In this document: in pieces, positions 21,876-29,474 of the stretch
Position numbering within the stretch: the first letter of the stretch is position 1
Layout: every line of letters begins with the position of its first letter
DNA from: UBA3263 sp964528425
GTDB taxonomy: Bacteria > Bacteroidota > Bacteroidia > Bacteroidales > Muribaculaceae
DNA length: 31,203 bases
Assembly: GCA_964528425.1 (NCBI GenBank)
Contig: CAZGTD010000022.1
Coordinates: forward strand, 1-31,203
Reading direction: 5' to 3'
Position numbers and translations under genes: made by a program
Notes under the pieces: model-generated
Databases searched by the model: none
Seen by the model: the letters and a program-made list of their open reading frames with translations, nothing else
Told to the model about the DNA's origin: nothing

Positions 21876-23060
21876 TTACTTTTTAAGGATTTCGTTGATA
21901 ATCATCGGCGATTTAATCAACATGCGCGGAATATGGAACGGTCCTTTGAAAATATTGCCTTTGGCCGGCTGGGCAACCGAGCCGTCGCGATGGAGATAGC
22001 CGAACCATTCGCCGAATTCGGGGTCGGGCAGGTGGTCATACATCCAGTCGGAGGCTTTTTTGTGCATTTGCAGATACTTTTCGTCGCCCGAAGCCTCGAA
22101 GGCATAAAGGGTTGCGATTACGGCCTCGGTCTGGGGCCACCAGAACTTCATGTCTTGCGAGTAATCCTGGTTGGGGAAGCCTTTGCAGTCGCGGAAGTTG
22201 ATAATGCCGCCAAACTCTTCGTCCCAGCCCCAGTCCCAGCTCCAGTCGAGAATCTGCAGGGCCATTTTTGTCAGTTCGGGCTCCCAATTGCGGTATTTGG
22301 CCTCTTCGAGCAGGAACCAGGCGGTTTCGATGCAGTGGCCCGGGTTGATGGTGCGCCCGTTGAGGGTGTCGATGAGTTTGCCGTCGGGGGTCACCATTTC
22401 CAGCAGAGCCTTGTATTCGGGGTGGACAAACAGCGTGCGAATCATTTCCAGCGACTTGTCGATCTGCTCGTTGAGCGCGGGGTCGGCAATCGCCTCGCGG
22501 ATGCGGGCGGCGGTGTTGATGAGAATCATCGTTACCGAGTGGCCTACGGCCTGAAGCGTAGGCAGATATTTGGGTTCCAGCATTCCGGGGGTGGCGATGA
22601 AGCGCTGAATATCTTTAAACAGCTTCAGGGCCTTTTCGGCATAGGTTTTATCGCCCGAGGCCAGCGAGTATTCGCTCATGGCTATGGCCGCAAAGCATTC
22701 GGAAAACACATAGCGGCGCTTGCGCAGCGGTTGGCCATCGGCCGTCACTTCGAAATACATGCGGCCGTCGGCCGGGTCGAAGCAGTGGGCCTCGATGAAG
22801 TCGATGCAGCTCTTGGCGAACTCCAGATATTCGGGGCGCGGGTCGAGATTGTTGTAGGCAAACGAGTAGATGAAGCCGCAGCGGCCCTGAAACCACACCG
22901 ACTTGGTGGAGTCCATGAGTCGGCCTTCGCGGTCAACGCAGGTGTAAACGCCGCCGTTAACGCGGTCCCGGCCATGTTCGAGCCAGAAGGGCAGAATATT
23001 TTCGAGCGCGTCGGTGCGATAACGGTCGCTCCAACCGGTCAGATATTCGCGGTGGTTCAT
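21876..23060 (-). CDS. nanE: N-acylglucosamine 2-epimerase (AGE/RenBP family)
   Basis: The enzyme should convert N-acetylmannosamine to N-acetylglucosamine after sialic acid cleavage. It is the (alpha/alpha)6-barrel AGE/RenBP type, unlike the TIM-barrel NanE of enterobacteria; Bacteroides use this type in their nan operons. Supporting motifs are 'SVWFQGRCGFIYSFAYN', 'NPGHCIETAWFLLEEAKYR' (with the family's catalytic-region histidine), 'WGWDEEFGGI' and 'KFWWPQTEAVIATLYAF'. I choose Met at 23060 as start (394 residues, MNHREYL) because it overlaps the nanA stop as ATGA; the frame also permits an ATG at 23072 adding MQQT. Cellobiose 2-epimerases share the fold, but the nan context favours ManNAc. 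Confidence 0.9.
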   Translation of the reverse strand: MNHREYLTGWSDRYRTDALENILPFWLEHGRDRVNGGVYTCVDREGRLMDSTKSVWFQGRCGFIYSFAYNNLDPRPEYLEFAKSCIDFIEAHCFDPADGRMYFEVTADGQPLRKRRYVFSECFAAIAMSEYSLASGDKTYAEKALKLFKDIQRFIATPGMLEPKYLPTLQAVGHSVTMILINTAARIREAIADPALNEQIDKSLEMIRTLFVHPEYKALLEMVTPDGKLIDTLNGRTINPGHCIETAWFLLEEAKYRNWEPELTKMALQILDWSWDWGWDEEFGGIINFRDCKGFPNQDYSQDMKFWWPQTEAVIATLYAFEASGDEKYLQMHKKASDWMYDHLPDPEFGEWFGYLHRDGSVAQPAKGNIFKGPFHIPRMLIKSPMIINEILKK

Positions 23061-23980
23061 AGTTTGTTGCATTTTTCAAAGAAGCCGATTTCTTCGAGTT
23101 CGCGGCGCATGGCGGCTTCTTCGGCGTCGGTGATGTTGCGGAAGGGTATGCGGTTCGGACCGAGGTCGAGGCCAATCAACTTCATGATGCGCTTGCCGGC
23201 CACAATGTTACCGCGATAGCGGCAAATAACGTTGATAACCTCCTGTGCAAAGTTCTGGTGCTCGCGGGCGGCGTCGATGTCGCCGCGGTTCCAGGCGTCG
23301 ATAATGGCAACGAGTTCGCGGCCGTTGTAGTTGGTGGTGCCGCCGATGCCGCCGCGTGCGCCGCCCATGGCCAGCGCCGGCAGAATGGTTTCGTCCTGGC
23401 CGTGGAGCATGTCGAACTTGCCGTCGGCATAGAGGCGACACTGATTGTATTCGTAAATGCTTTCGTAGGTGTATTTTATGCCGGCGAAGTTGGGCACGCG
23501 GCCATCTACGGCCTTGAGCAGGTCGAGCATCGGCAGGTATGCGCCGTTAAATGCCGGAATATGGTAGAAATAGAAGGGGAGCTCGGGGGCGCCGCTTGCG
23601 ATTTCCTCAATGTATTTAACCAGCTCTTCAACGCGGCCGATTTTCGGGAACGGGGGAGCCATGGCGCCGATGCCCCATGCGCCGATTTCGGCGGCGTGGC
23701 GGGCGAGCTCGTGGGCATCGCGGGCGCAGCAGCTGCCAACGTGCACGATTACCTTAAAGTCTTCGGGCGCGGCCTTTACCCAGGCTTCGGCAATGGCTTT
23801 GCGCTCGTCGGTTGTGAGCATATAGCCTTCGCCCGACGAACCGTTGACAAACGCGCCTTTCAGGCCGTTTTTCTTCAGCATCTGCGCATAGGCGGGAATA
23901 GGAGCGAGGTTTATGTTGCCTTCGGCATCAAAGGGGGTGAAGGGGGCATCGATGAGCCCAACGATTTTTTCAAATTTCAT
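23057..23980 (-). CDS. nanA: N-acetylneuraminate lyase
   Basis: NanA splits N-acetylneuraminate to N-acetylmannosamine and pyruvate through a Schiff base in a TIM barrel. The 307-residue protein has the substrate-carboxylate loop 'GSSGEGYMLTTDER' (47-60), the catalytic tyrosine in 'FYFYHIPAFNG' (Tyr139) and the Schiff-base lysine in 'FAGIKYTYE' (Lys169). The Tyr-His-Ile-Pro pattern and GSSGE loop are typical of lyases acting on sialic acid rather than of dihydrodipicolinate synthase. It lies 24 bases after the transporter gene and overlaps the epimerase gene, so uptake, cleavage and epimerisation are encoded in sequence. Confidence 0.95.
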   Translation of the reverse strand: MKFEKIVGLIDAPFTPFDAEGNINLAPIPAYAQMLKKNGLKGAFVNGSSGEGYMLTTDERKAIAEAWVKAAPEDFKVIVHVGSCCARDAHELARHAAEIGAWGIGAMAPPFPKIGRVEELVKYIEEIASGAPELPFYFYHIPAFNGAYLPMLDLLKAVDGRVPNFAGIKYTYESIYEYNQCRLYADGKFDMLHGQDETILPALAMGGARGGIGGTTNYNGRELVAIIDAWNRGDIDAAREHQNFAQEVINVICRYRGNIVAGKRIMKLIGLDLGPNRIPFRNITDAEEAAMRRELEEIGFFEKCNKL

Positions 23981-24004
23981 GTTATAATGCGTTTTTTTAA
24001 TTTT

Positions 24005-25273
24005 TTAAATTTCTTCTTGAAGTGCTTCCTGCTTCAGCAGGGCATCGTCGGCGTCATCGTGGGTCGGATGAAGCACCGTAAGCTGCAGACATAGGGCCAG
24101 CAGCAGAATGCCGCCCATAATTGCAAAGCATACACCCAAACCGACCGACTCGGTCAGCGCGCCGAGCAGCTGAGTTGTTATCGCACCCATGATTACACCC
24201 ACGGAGTTCATGAAGCCATAGGCCAGGGCGCGGCGGCGCGAGCTGACGAACTGGCAGAGAATCGGCATGTTGTTGGCATCGAACATGCCGTAGCCGATGC
24301 CGAAAAACAGCCCTGCCAGAACCGACAGCCAGGCGTTGGTTGCCAGGCCGATGAATATCAGGGCCGGAATCATCATCAGCAGGCCGATGGCGCTGGTGTA
24401 GATTCGGCCGCGGATATTGCGGTGCACCCAGCGGTCGGAAATCGGTCCGCCGATAATAACGCCGATGAAGCTCGAAAGGGCTATGGTAAGGGTTGCCATC
24501 GGGCCCGCCCATTCCATTGAAATTCCAAGATTGTCGCGGAAAAGGGTCGGCAGCCAGTTTTTGGTAGCCCAGCCCGGAATCGAGTTGGTTGCGAAAACCA
24601 GCAGTATAACCCAGAATGCCGCTGTTGAGAACACGGCGGCCAGCGAGCGGACCACGCTCTCCTTATTTACCTTTGCCGGCCCGGTAGCCGGGCGCGAATG
24701 GGTTTCTTTTTCGTGGAGGAAGAATACAAGAATCAGTGCGTAGGCCAGGCCAACAACGCCGAACCAGTGGAAAGTTGCCTGCCACGACCAGGTTGTTGCA
24801 ACCAGCGAGCCGAATCCGCCCAAGGCCTGACCGCAATAGAGGCCGGTCATGTGGAGGCCGACTGCCAGCGAACGGCCGGCGCCGGTAAAGTAGTCGGCAA
24901 TCAGCGACAGGGCCGAGGGGATATACAGCGCCTCGCTTATGCCCATGATGCCTCGCAGCCACATGAGTTGATGAAGGCTGGTGGCATAGCCCATTGCAAG
25001 GGTAACGCCCGACCATACGCCCAGCGAGCCGACAATGAGCCATTTGCGGCTTACGCGGTCGGCAACCGCACCTGAAAAGGGCGACGCTATGCCGTAGACC
25101 CACAGAAATATGGCCATCAGCGCGCCAAAGGCTTCGGCATTGCGCAGAGCCGTTATATCATTGGCAATGTTAGATTGCATGGTTGAAAGCATCTGGCGGT
25201 CAAGATAGTTAAGCAGGGCGACCACCCATAGCAGGCCAACAACGACCCAGGGATAAATTTTTCGGTTTCTCAT
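24005..25273 (-). CDS. nanT: MFS transporter, probable sialic acid permease
   Basis: This 422-residue major facilitator protein has about twelve hydrophobic segments, starting at 'WVVVGLLWVVALLNYLDRQML' (about 9-29), with the intracellular loop motif 'GAVADRVSRKWLI' (about 68-80) between helices 2 and 3 and a soluble central loop around 'HEKETHSRPATGPAKVNKES'. MFS permeases of this type stand in Bacteroides nan operons as NanT, and the first position here upstream of nanA makes N-acetylneuraminate the likely substrate. Substrate specificity is an inference from context; sequence alone shows only an anion- or sugar-acid-type MFS carrier. It has a well-formed divergent promoter shared with the hisS gap. 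Confidence 0.85.
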   Translation of the reverse strand: MRNRKIYPWVVVGLLWVVALLNYLDRQMLSTMQSNIANDITALRNAEAFGALMAIFLWVYGIASPFSGAVADRVSRKWLIVGSLGVWSGVTLAMGYATSLHQLMWLRGIMGISEALYIPSALSLIADYFTGAGRSLAVGLHMTGLYCGQALGGFGSLVATTWSWQATFHWFGVVGLAYALILVFFLHEKETHSRPATGPAKVNKESVVRSLAAVFSTAAFWVILLVFATNSIPGWATKNWLPTLFRDNLGISMEWAGPMATLTIALSSFIGVIIGGPISDRWVHRNIRGRIYTSAIGLLMMIPALIFIGLATNAWLSVLAGLFFGIGYGMFDANNMPILCQFVSSRRRALAYGFMNSVGVIMGAITTQLLGALTESVGLGVCFAIMGGILLLALCLQLTVLHPTHDDADDALLKQEALQEEI

Positions 25274-25295
25274 GATGAATGATTTTTTGACCCCA

Positions 25296-25327
25296 CAAAT
25301 TTAAAATAAATAATTCAAGTGTGCAAA
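25296..25327 (-). promoter_or_regulatory. Promoter of the nan operon
   Basis: TAAATTTG at 25303-25296 (minus strand) is an exact TAnnTTTG match, and TTTG at 25327-25324 stands 20 bases upstream as the -33 element. The start site falls near 25290, giving a leader of about 17 bases to the ATG at 25273. No clear palindromic operator was seen in the gap. Confidence 0.75.
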
Positions 25328-25335
25328 TTCTGTTT

Positions 25336-25366
25336 TTTGCAGGTCGGGGAAATTTTCGTAACTTTG
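25336..25366 (+). promoter_or_regulatory. Promoter of the hisS-waaA-lpxL operon
   Basis: TTTG at 25336-25339 and TAACTTTG at 25359-25366 are separated by 19 bases, matching the Bacteroidetes consensus. The start site falls near 25371, about 25 bases before the GTG of hisS. It lies back to back with the nan promoter; the two -33 elements are about 8 bases apart. Confidence 0.75.
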
Positions 25367-25396
25367 CACTCATAATCATTTAATCCGATAAATTCC

Positions 25397-26758
25397 GTGA
25401 AACCTTCGATTCCTAAAGGCACCCGCGATTTTACGCCCGCTGAAATGGCGCGCCGAAACTATATTTTCGATACCATCCGTTCGGTTTTTAAACTTTATGG
25501 CTTCGCGCCGATCGAAACCCCTGCGATGGAAACTCTGCAGACCCTCATGGGAAAATATGGCGAGGAGGGCGATAAGCTTCTGTTTAAGATTCTGAATTCG
25601 GGCGACTTTTTGCGCGGGGTTGACCGCCAGCTGCTCGATAATCCCGAAGGGCAGATGGGCAAGCTGACCGGTCAGCTATGTGAAAAGGGTTTGCGCTACG
25701 ACCTCACGGTGCCCTTTGCGCGCTTCGTGGTTATGCACCGCAACGACCTGCAGATGCCATTCAAGCGCTATCAGATTCAGCCCGTATGGCGCGCCGACCG
25801 TCCGCAAAAGGGGCGCTACCGCGAATTTTACCAGTGCGACGCCGACATCGTAGGCTCCGACTCGCTCATCAACGAGGTTGAACTGCTAACCCTTATCGAC
25901 GAAGTTTTTGCCCGCCTCGGAATATCAATCACCATCAAGCTCAACAACCGCAAGGTTCTTGCCGGCATTGCCCGGCTCATCGGGTTCCCCGAAAAGATTG
26001 TTGACATTACCGTTGCAATCGATAAACTCGACAAAATCGGTATCGAGGCCGTTAATGCCGAACTGCTCGAGCGTGGTCTGACCCCCGAGGCCATAGACGC
26101 GCTGCAGCCGATTCTTAAAATCGACGGAACGGTTGGCGAGCGGCTTGACCGCCTGGCTCAGTTGCTGGCCGACGTTGACGAAGGGCGCCGTGGCGTTGCG
26201 GAATTGCGCGAAATAGTTGCCGGAGTCGAAGCCCTGGGTCTGCGCGCAAATCTCGACCTCGATGTTGCGCTGGCCCGCGGTCTCAATTACTATACGGGCG
26301 CCATTATCGAGGTGAAGGCCAACGATGTTGCTATCGGTTCCATTACCGGCGGCGGCCGCTATGATAACCTCACCGGCGTTTTCGGCATGCCCGGCCTGTC
26401 GGGCGTAGGCATCAGCTTCGGTGCCGACCGCATCTACGACGTTCTCAACCAACTTAACCTATATCCGGCTGACCTGCTGACCGGCGCTAAGGTGCTGTTT
26501 CTCAATATGGGCTCAGCCGAAGCCGCCCGCTCGCTGCAGGTTATTGCACAGCTGCGTCGCGCCGGCATTGCCTCCGAACTCTACCCTGATTCGGCTAAAA
26601 TGAAAAAACAGATGGGCTATGCCGATGCCAAGGCTATTCCCTACGTTGCCATTATCGGCGAAAGCGAACTTGCCGACGGAACCGTTACGCTGAAAAATAT
26701 GTTGACCGGCGAGCAGGTTTCGCTGTCGGTTGAGGAAGTGATTGCCCGCCTGAAATAA
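25397..26758 (+). CDS. hisS: Histidyl-tRNA synthetase
   Basis: HisRS charges tRNA-His in the cytosol. The 453-residue class II synthetase has the start 'KPSIPKGTRDFTPAEM', motif 2 'YQIQPVWRADRPQKGRYREFYQCDADI', the histidine-specific 'ARGLNYYTGAIIEV' and 'SITGGGRYDNL', and motif 3 'GVGISFGADRI', followed by an anticodon-binding domain (about 355-453). Length suits Bacteroidetes HisRS, slightly longer than E. coli (424). The start codon is GTG at 25397: it begins exactly where homologues begin, and no in-frame ATG is suitably placed. Four bases separate it from the next gene, so it leads a four-gene operon. Confidence 0.97.
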   Translation: MKPSIPKGTRDFTPAEMARRNYIFDTIRSVFKLYGFAPIETPAMETLQTLMGKYGEEGDKLLFKILNSGDFLRGVDRQLLDNPEGQMGKLTGQLCEKGLRYDLTVPFARFVVMHRNDLQMPFKRYQIQPVWRADRPQKGRYREFYQCDADIVGSDSLINEVELLTLIDEVFARLGISITIKLNNRKVLAGIARLIGFPEKIVDITVAIDKLDKIGIEAVNAELLERGLTPEAIDALQPILKIDGTVGERLDRLAQLLADVDEGRRGVAELREIVAGVEALGLRANLDLDVALARGLNYYTGAIIEVKANDVAIGSITGGGRYDNLTGVFGMPGLSGVGISFGADRIYDVLNQLNLYPADLLTGAKVLFLNMGSAEAARSLQVIAQLRRAGIASELYPDSAKMKKQMGYADAKAIPYVAIIGESELADGTVTLKNMLTGEQVSLSVEEVIARLK

Positions 26759-26762
26759 GCCG

Positions 26763-27290
26763 ATGAAAATCAAGCAGCGCTTCTTTACGTTCAGAAACGG
26801 TTTGCTGGCCGATATGTTGCGTAAACAGGGGGTAAGCCCTCACCGCACTATTTTCGGGCTGAATGTTATTCAACTTCGCGAAATAGCTGCCGAAACGGGC
26901 CGTAACCATGATTTGGCCAAGGAACTTTGGGCCGACACATCGGTCCGGGAGTCGCGCCTGCTTGCACCGATGATTGCCCAGCCGATAGCCGAAACCTTGG
27001 GCTGGCTCAGCGAGGTTCAGAGCGCCGAAGAGGCCGATTTGCTATGCCATTCGTTGCTGCGCCATGTTCCGGGCGCATTGGATGTTGCAGCCGGCCATAT
27101 CAACGACGACCAACCGCTGGTGCAGTATGCCGCGTTGCGCCTGCTGCTGAATCTGGCGAATTCATCCGACCGGGCTCGCGGGCGCGTTGACGGGCTGCTG
27201 GCCGATTGCCGTCCGGCGAATTCAATGAACTCCGGTGTTGTTGACCAACTCCGCCAACTTTTGAGCGACTATGAAGAAAACACTCTATAG
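26763..27290 (+). CDS. AlkD-like HEAT-repeat protein (short form)
   Basis: The 175-residue protein resembles the DNA alkylation repair AlkD/AlkC superfamily of HEAT-like helices: 'HRTIFGLNVIQLREIAAETGRNHDLAKELWADTSVRESRLLAPMI' (about 27-71) follows the N-terminal family pattern. Canonical AlkD glycosylases are about 230 residues and use Trp, Asp and Arg residues in the middle repeats; here the corresponding 'DDQPLVQYAALRLLLNLA' region shows no such Trp or Arg, and the protein has only two tryptophans. It may therefore be a non-catalytic relative. It sits four bases after hisS and its 3' end overlaps waaA by 20 bases, so it is co-expressed with lipopolysaccharide genes. Confidence 0.75.
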   Translation: MKIKQRFFTFRNGLLADMLRKQGVSPHRTIFGLNVIQLREIAAETGRNHDLAKELWADTSVRESRLLAPMIAQPIAETLGWLSEVQSAEEADLLCHSLLRHVPGALDVAAGHINDDQPLVQYAALRLLLNLANSSDRARGRVDGLLADCRPANSMNSGVVDQLRQLLSDYEENTL

Positions 27291-28536
27291 CTCGGCACTC
27301 TCTGCCGCGCGCTCCACGATTGTGGCTGCGGCGGCCCTTCCGAAAGCGCTGATCGGCTCAGGAAAAACTTCGCGTTTTCTGCGCGGACAGCGCCGGGCCA
27401 TCGAGGCGGCAAGAACTTTTAAAGCCGCGGCCGAAAACTATTGGTTTCATTGTGCAAGTCTTGGCGAGTATGCTATTGCCAGGCCGTTGATGGCCGAGCT
27501 GAAGCGTCGACGCCCGGACTGCCGGATTGCCCTGACCTTCTTTTCGTCGACCGGAGTTGAGGCCCTGAAGAAGCGGATGCGGACCGTAGATGCCGACTTC
27601 GTTGGTTATCTACCGCTCGACACCCGCTCCAACGCCCGCACCCTGCTCGATATTTTCCGCCCTTCGGCCGCTCTGTTTATGGTTTCGGAATATTGGCCGA
27701 ACTATCTTGAAGAACTCAAAAAACGCGAGATCCCGACATATCTGGTGTCGTGTGTGTTCACCAAGTCGGCTCCTCATTTCAACTCGTTGGTCGGTCAGGT
27801 TTTTCGCAACTCGCTGCAAGCTTATACCCGTATTTTCTGCCTGACCGAGAAATCAGTCGAGCTGTTGCGGTCGCTCGGCTATGAAAATGCAGTGGTCGAG
27901 GGTGATCCGCTTGTTGACAACGCATTGCGAGTTGCCGAAACGCCCTGGCACTCGTCCGCGCTTCAGGCCTTCTGTTCAGCGTCGCCAACGCTGATTTGCG
28001 GCTCGGTGCATAATGGCGCAGATATTAAGCTTATAGCTCCGGAAATCAATTCTCATCCCGAACGCCGCTATCTTATAGTGCCTCACGAGGTTGACCATGC
28101 GAGCCTTATGCATATAACGCAGGCGCTGGAGGTTCCGGTGCGTCTGCTTTCGGACTATGAGCCTGAAATGACCGAGCGTGTGCTTATTGTTGACTCCGTG
28201 GGGGCCTTGGCCTATCTGTATCGCCTCGGTACAATGGCCTATGTTGGCGGCGGCTTTACCCGCCAGCTCCATTCAATTCTCGAACCGGCGGTTTATGGCT
28301 TGCCTATATCGTTCGGGCCGCGTACCGACCGCAAGATTGTTGCCCGCAGGTTGCTGAAACTCGGAACCGCTACCCAAACATCTACCCCCGAGGAGTTTAC
28401 CGCCTGGGCAAACCGCTATTTCAAGGCTCCAGCACGCGAACTCCAGGAAATTCGCCAGCGCACCCAGCAATTTTGTTTCCGTCAGGCCGGTGCGACAAAC
28501 CGCATCCTGAATATTATTCTTGAAAGCAAAAAATGA
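27271..28536 (+). CDS. waaA: 3-deoxy-D-manno-octulosonate (Kdo) transferase WaaA
   Basis: WaaA (KdtA) transfers Kdo from CMP-Kdo to lipid IVA, joining the core to lipid A at the inner membrane. The 421-residue GT30 enzyme shows the acceptor-binding 'FHCASLGEYAIARPL' (Glu in the position of the catalytic base), 'FFSSTGVEALKKR', 'DFVGYLPLDTRSNARTLL', 'SEYWPNYLEELKKR', the C-terminal 'VPHEVDHASLMHI' and 'MAYVGGGFTRQLHSILEPAVYGLPISFGP', all in family order. The N-terminus is weakly hydrophobic, as expected for membrane association. It overlaps the AlkD-like gene by 20 bases and lpxL by four (ATGA). Confidence 0.96.
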   Translation: MKKTLYSSALSAARSTIVAAAALPKALIGSGKTSRFLRGQRRAIEAARTFKAAAENYWFHCASLGEYAIARPLMAELKRRRPDCRIALTFFSSTGVEALKKRMRTVDADFVGYLPLDTRSNARTLLDIFRPSAALFMVSEYWPNYLEELKKREIPTYLVSCVFTKSAPHFNSLVGQVFRNSLQAYTRIFCLTEKSVELLRSLGYENAVVEGDPLVDNALRVAETPWHSSALQAFCSASPTLICGSVHNGADIKLIAPEINSHPERRYLIVPHEVDHASLMHITQALEVPVRLLSDYEPEMTERVLIVDSVGALAYLYRLGTMAYVGGGFTRQLHSILEPAVYGLPISFGPRTDRKIVARRLLKLGTATQTSTPEEFTAWANRYFKAPARELQEIRQRTQQFCFRQAGATNRILNIILESKK

Positions 28537-29393
28537 GCCGCGAAAAACTAATTTATAATTGTGCGGTTACCCTTAGCAGGTTGCCCTGGTGGCTGCTGTA
28601 TGCGTTCGCTTCGTTTGCGGCGTGGATGATGTTTACCTTCAAAATCTATCGCTATAAGATTGTTCATAAAAATATCGGGCTTGCCTTTCCGGAAAAGTCC
28701 GACAAAGAGCGTCGGCAAATCGAGCGTGGCTTCTACCGACATTTTACAGATAATGTTATTGAAACGCTGAAATTGCTGACGGCCAGTGACCGGTCGTTGC
28801 GCCGAAAGGTGGAATTCGCCGGCTGGCAACAGCTTGAGAGTGTTGCCGAGGCCGGTCATAGCGCCGTTGTGTTTCTTGGCCACTATGGCAACTGGGAGCT
28901 CGTTCCGACTTCTGTCTGGGCTATTCCGGATGCCTTTATTAAGGGCCAGATTTACAAAGTGCCTCATAACCCGCTTGGCCATACGGTGTTGGAGCGTATA
29001 CGCAACCGTTTCGGCGCCGAGAATATTCCTCAGGAACGTGCATTTTTCCGGCTGGTGCGCCAACACCGCCAGGGGTTGATGACTTGCACCGGCTTTTTGG
29101 CCGACCAGCGCCCCAATGGCCGATTTCATGCAATGACAACCTTTCTGGGACTGCCTACGGCCTACGTTACCGGGGCTGAGGAGATTGGCCGGCGTATAGA
29201 TGCGGAATATTTCTATATTGACATTGAATGCGTCAGCCGCGGACGCATACGAATGACTCTGAAGCCGGTAGTTCCGGCCGACGATCCTGAATTTCCAATG
29301 ACAGTAGGCTATTTACGGATGCTGGAGGCGACTATCCGTCGCGATCCCGCTCCATGGCTGTGGAGTCATAACCGCTGGGAAAATCAACTTTGA
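28533..29393 (+). CDS. lpxL: Lipid A biosynthesis acyltransferase (LpxL/HtrB family)
   Basis: This family adds secondary acyl chains to Kdo-lipid A at the inner membrane. The 286-residue protein has a hydrophobic N-terminal anchor (about 19-38, WWLLYAFASFAAWMMFTFKI), then 'NIGLAFPEKSDKERRQIERGFYRHF', the catalytic H-x4-E in 'LGHYGNWE' (His117, Glu122) and 'ADQRPN', and 'PAPWLWSHNRW' near the end. These are the standard LpxL landmarks. Bacteroidales lipid A is usually penta-acylated, so which chain is added is not decided by sequence. The start overlaps the waaA stop as ATGA, so Kdo transfer and acylation are translationally coupled. Confidence 0.92.
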   Translation: MSREKLIYNCAVTLSRLPWWLLYAFASFAAWMMFTFKIYRYKIVHKNIGLAFPEKSDKERRQIERGFYRHFTDNVIETLKLLTASDRSLRRKVEFAGWQQLESVAEAGHSAVVFLGHYGNWELVPTSVWAIPDAFIKGQIYKVPHNPLGHTVLERIRNRFGAENIPQERAFFRLVRQHRQGLMTCTGFLADQRPNGRFHAMTTFLGLPTAYVTGAEEIGRRIDAEYFYIDIECVSRGRIRMTLKPVVPADDPEFPMTVGYLRMLEATIRRDPAPWLWSHNRWENQL

Positions 29394-29413
29394 GAATTTT
29401 TCAAAGAATTTTT
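29388..29413 (+). terminator. Possible weak terminator after lpxL
   Basis: CTTTGA (29388-29393) and TCAAAG (29401-29406) can pair around a seven-base loop, and AATTTTTG follows. The stem is only six AT-rich pairs and overlaps the lpxL stop codon. It may attenuate rather than fully stop transcription. Confidence 0.3.
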
Positions 29414-29446
29414 GTTTGCCTACGCTGAACTATCCGGAAATTTATG

Positions 29447-29454
29447 TAACTTTG
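29447..29454 (+). promoter_or_regulatory. -7 box upstream of nnr
   Basis: TAACTTTG fits the TAnnTTTG -7 box, 20 bases before the nnr ATG at 29475. No TTTG sits at the usual -33 distance; the nearest is 28 bases upstream. The promoter may be weak or factor-dependent. Confidence 0.5.
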
Positions 29455-29474
29455 CGAAAATTTAACAACAAGAG

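Noticed and set aside
21783..23219. A 478-codon open frame on the plus strand opposite the epimerase gene
   Set aside because: It lies antisense to a clear AGE-family gene, its translation has no recognisable motifs, and long antisense frames are expected from GC-rich third codon positions.
23258..24094. A 278-codon open frame on the plus strand opposite nanA
   Set aside because: Antisense shadow of nanA, with biased Ala/Gly/Val composition and no promoter or family signal.
29393..29413. Direct repeat of AGAATTTTT after lpxL
   Set aside because: A nine-base AT-rich repeat in an AT-rich gap is likely chance; no target-site or mobile-element context.
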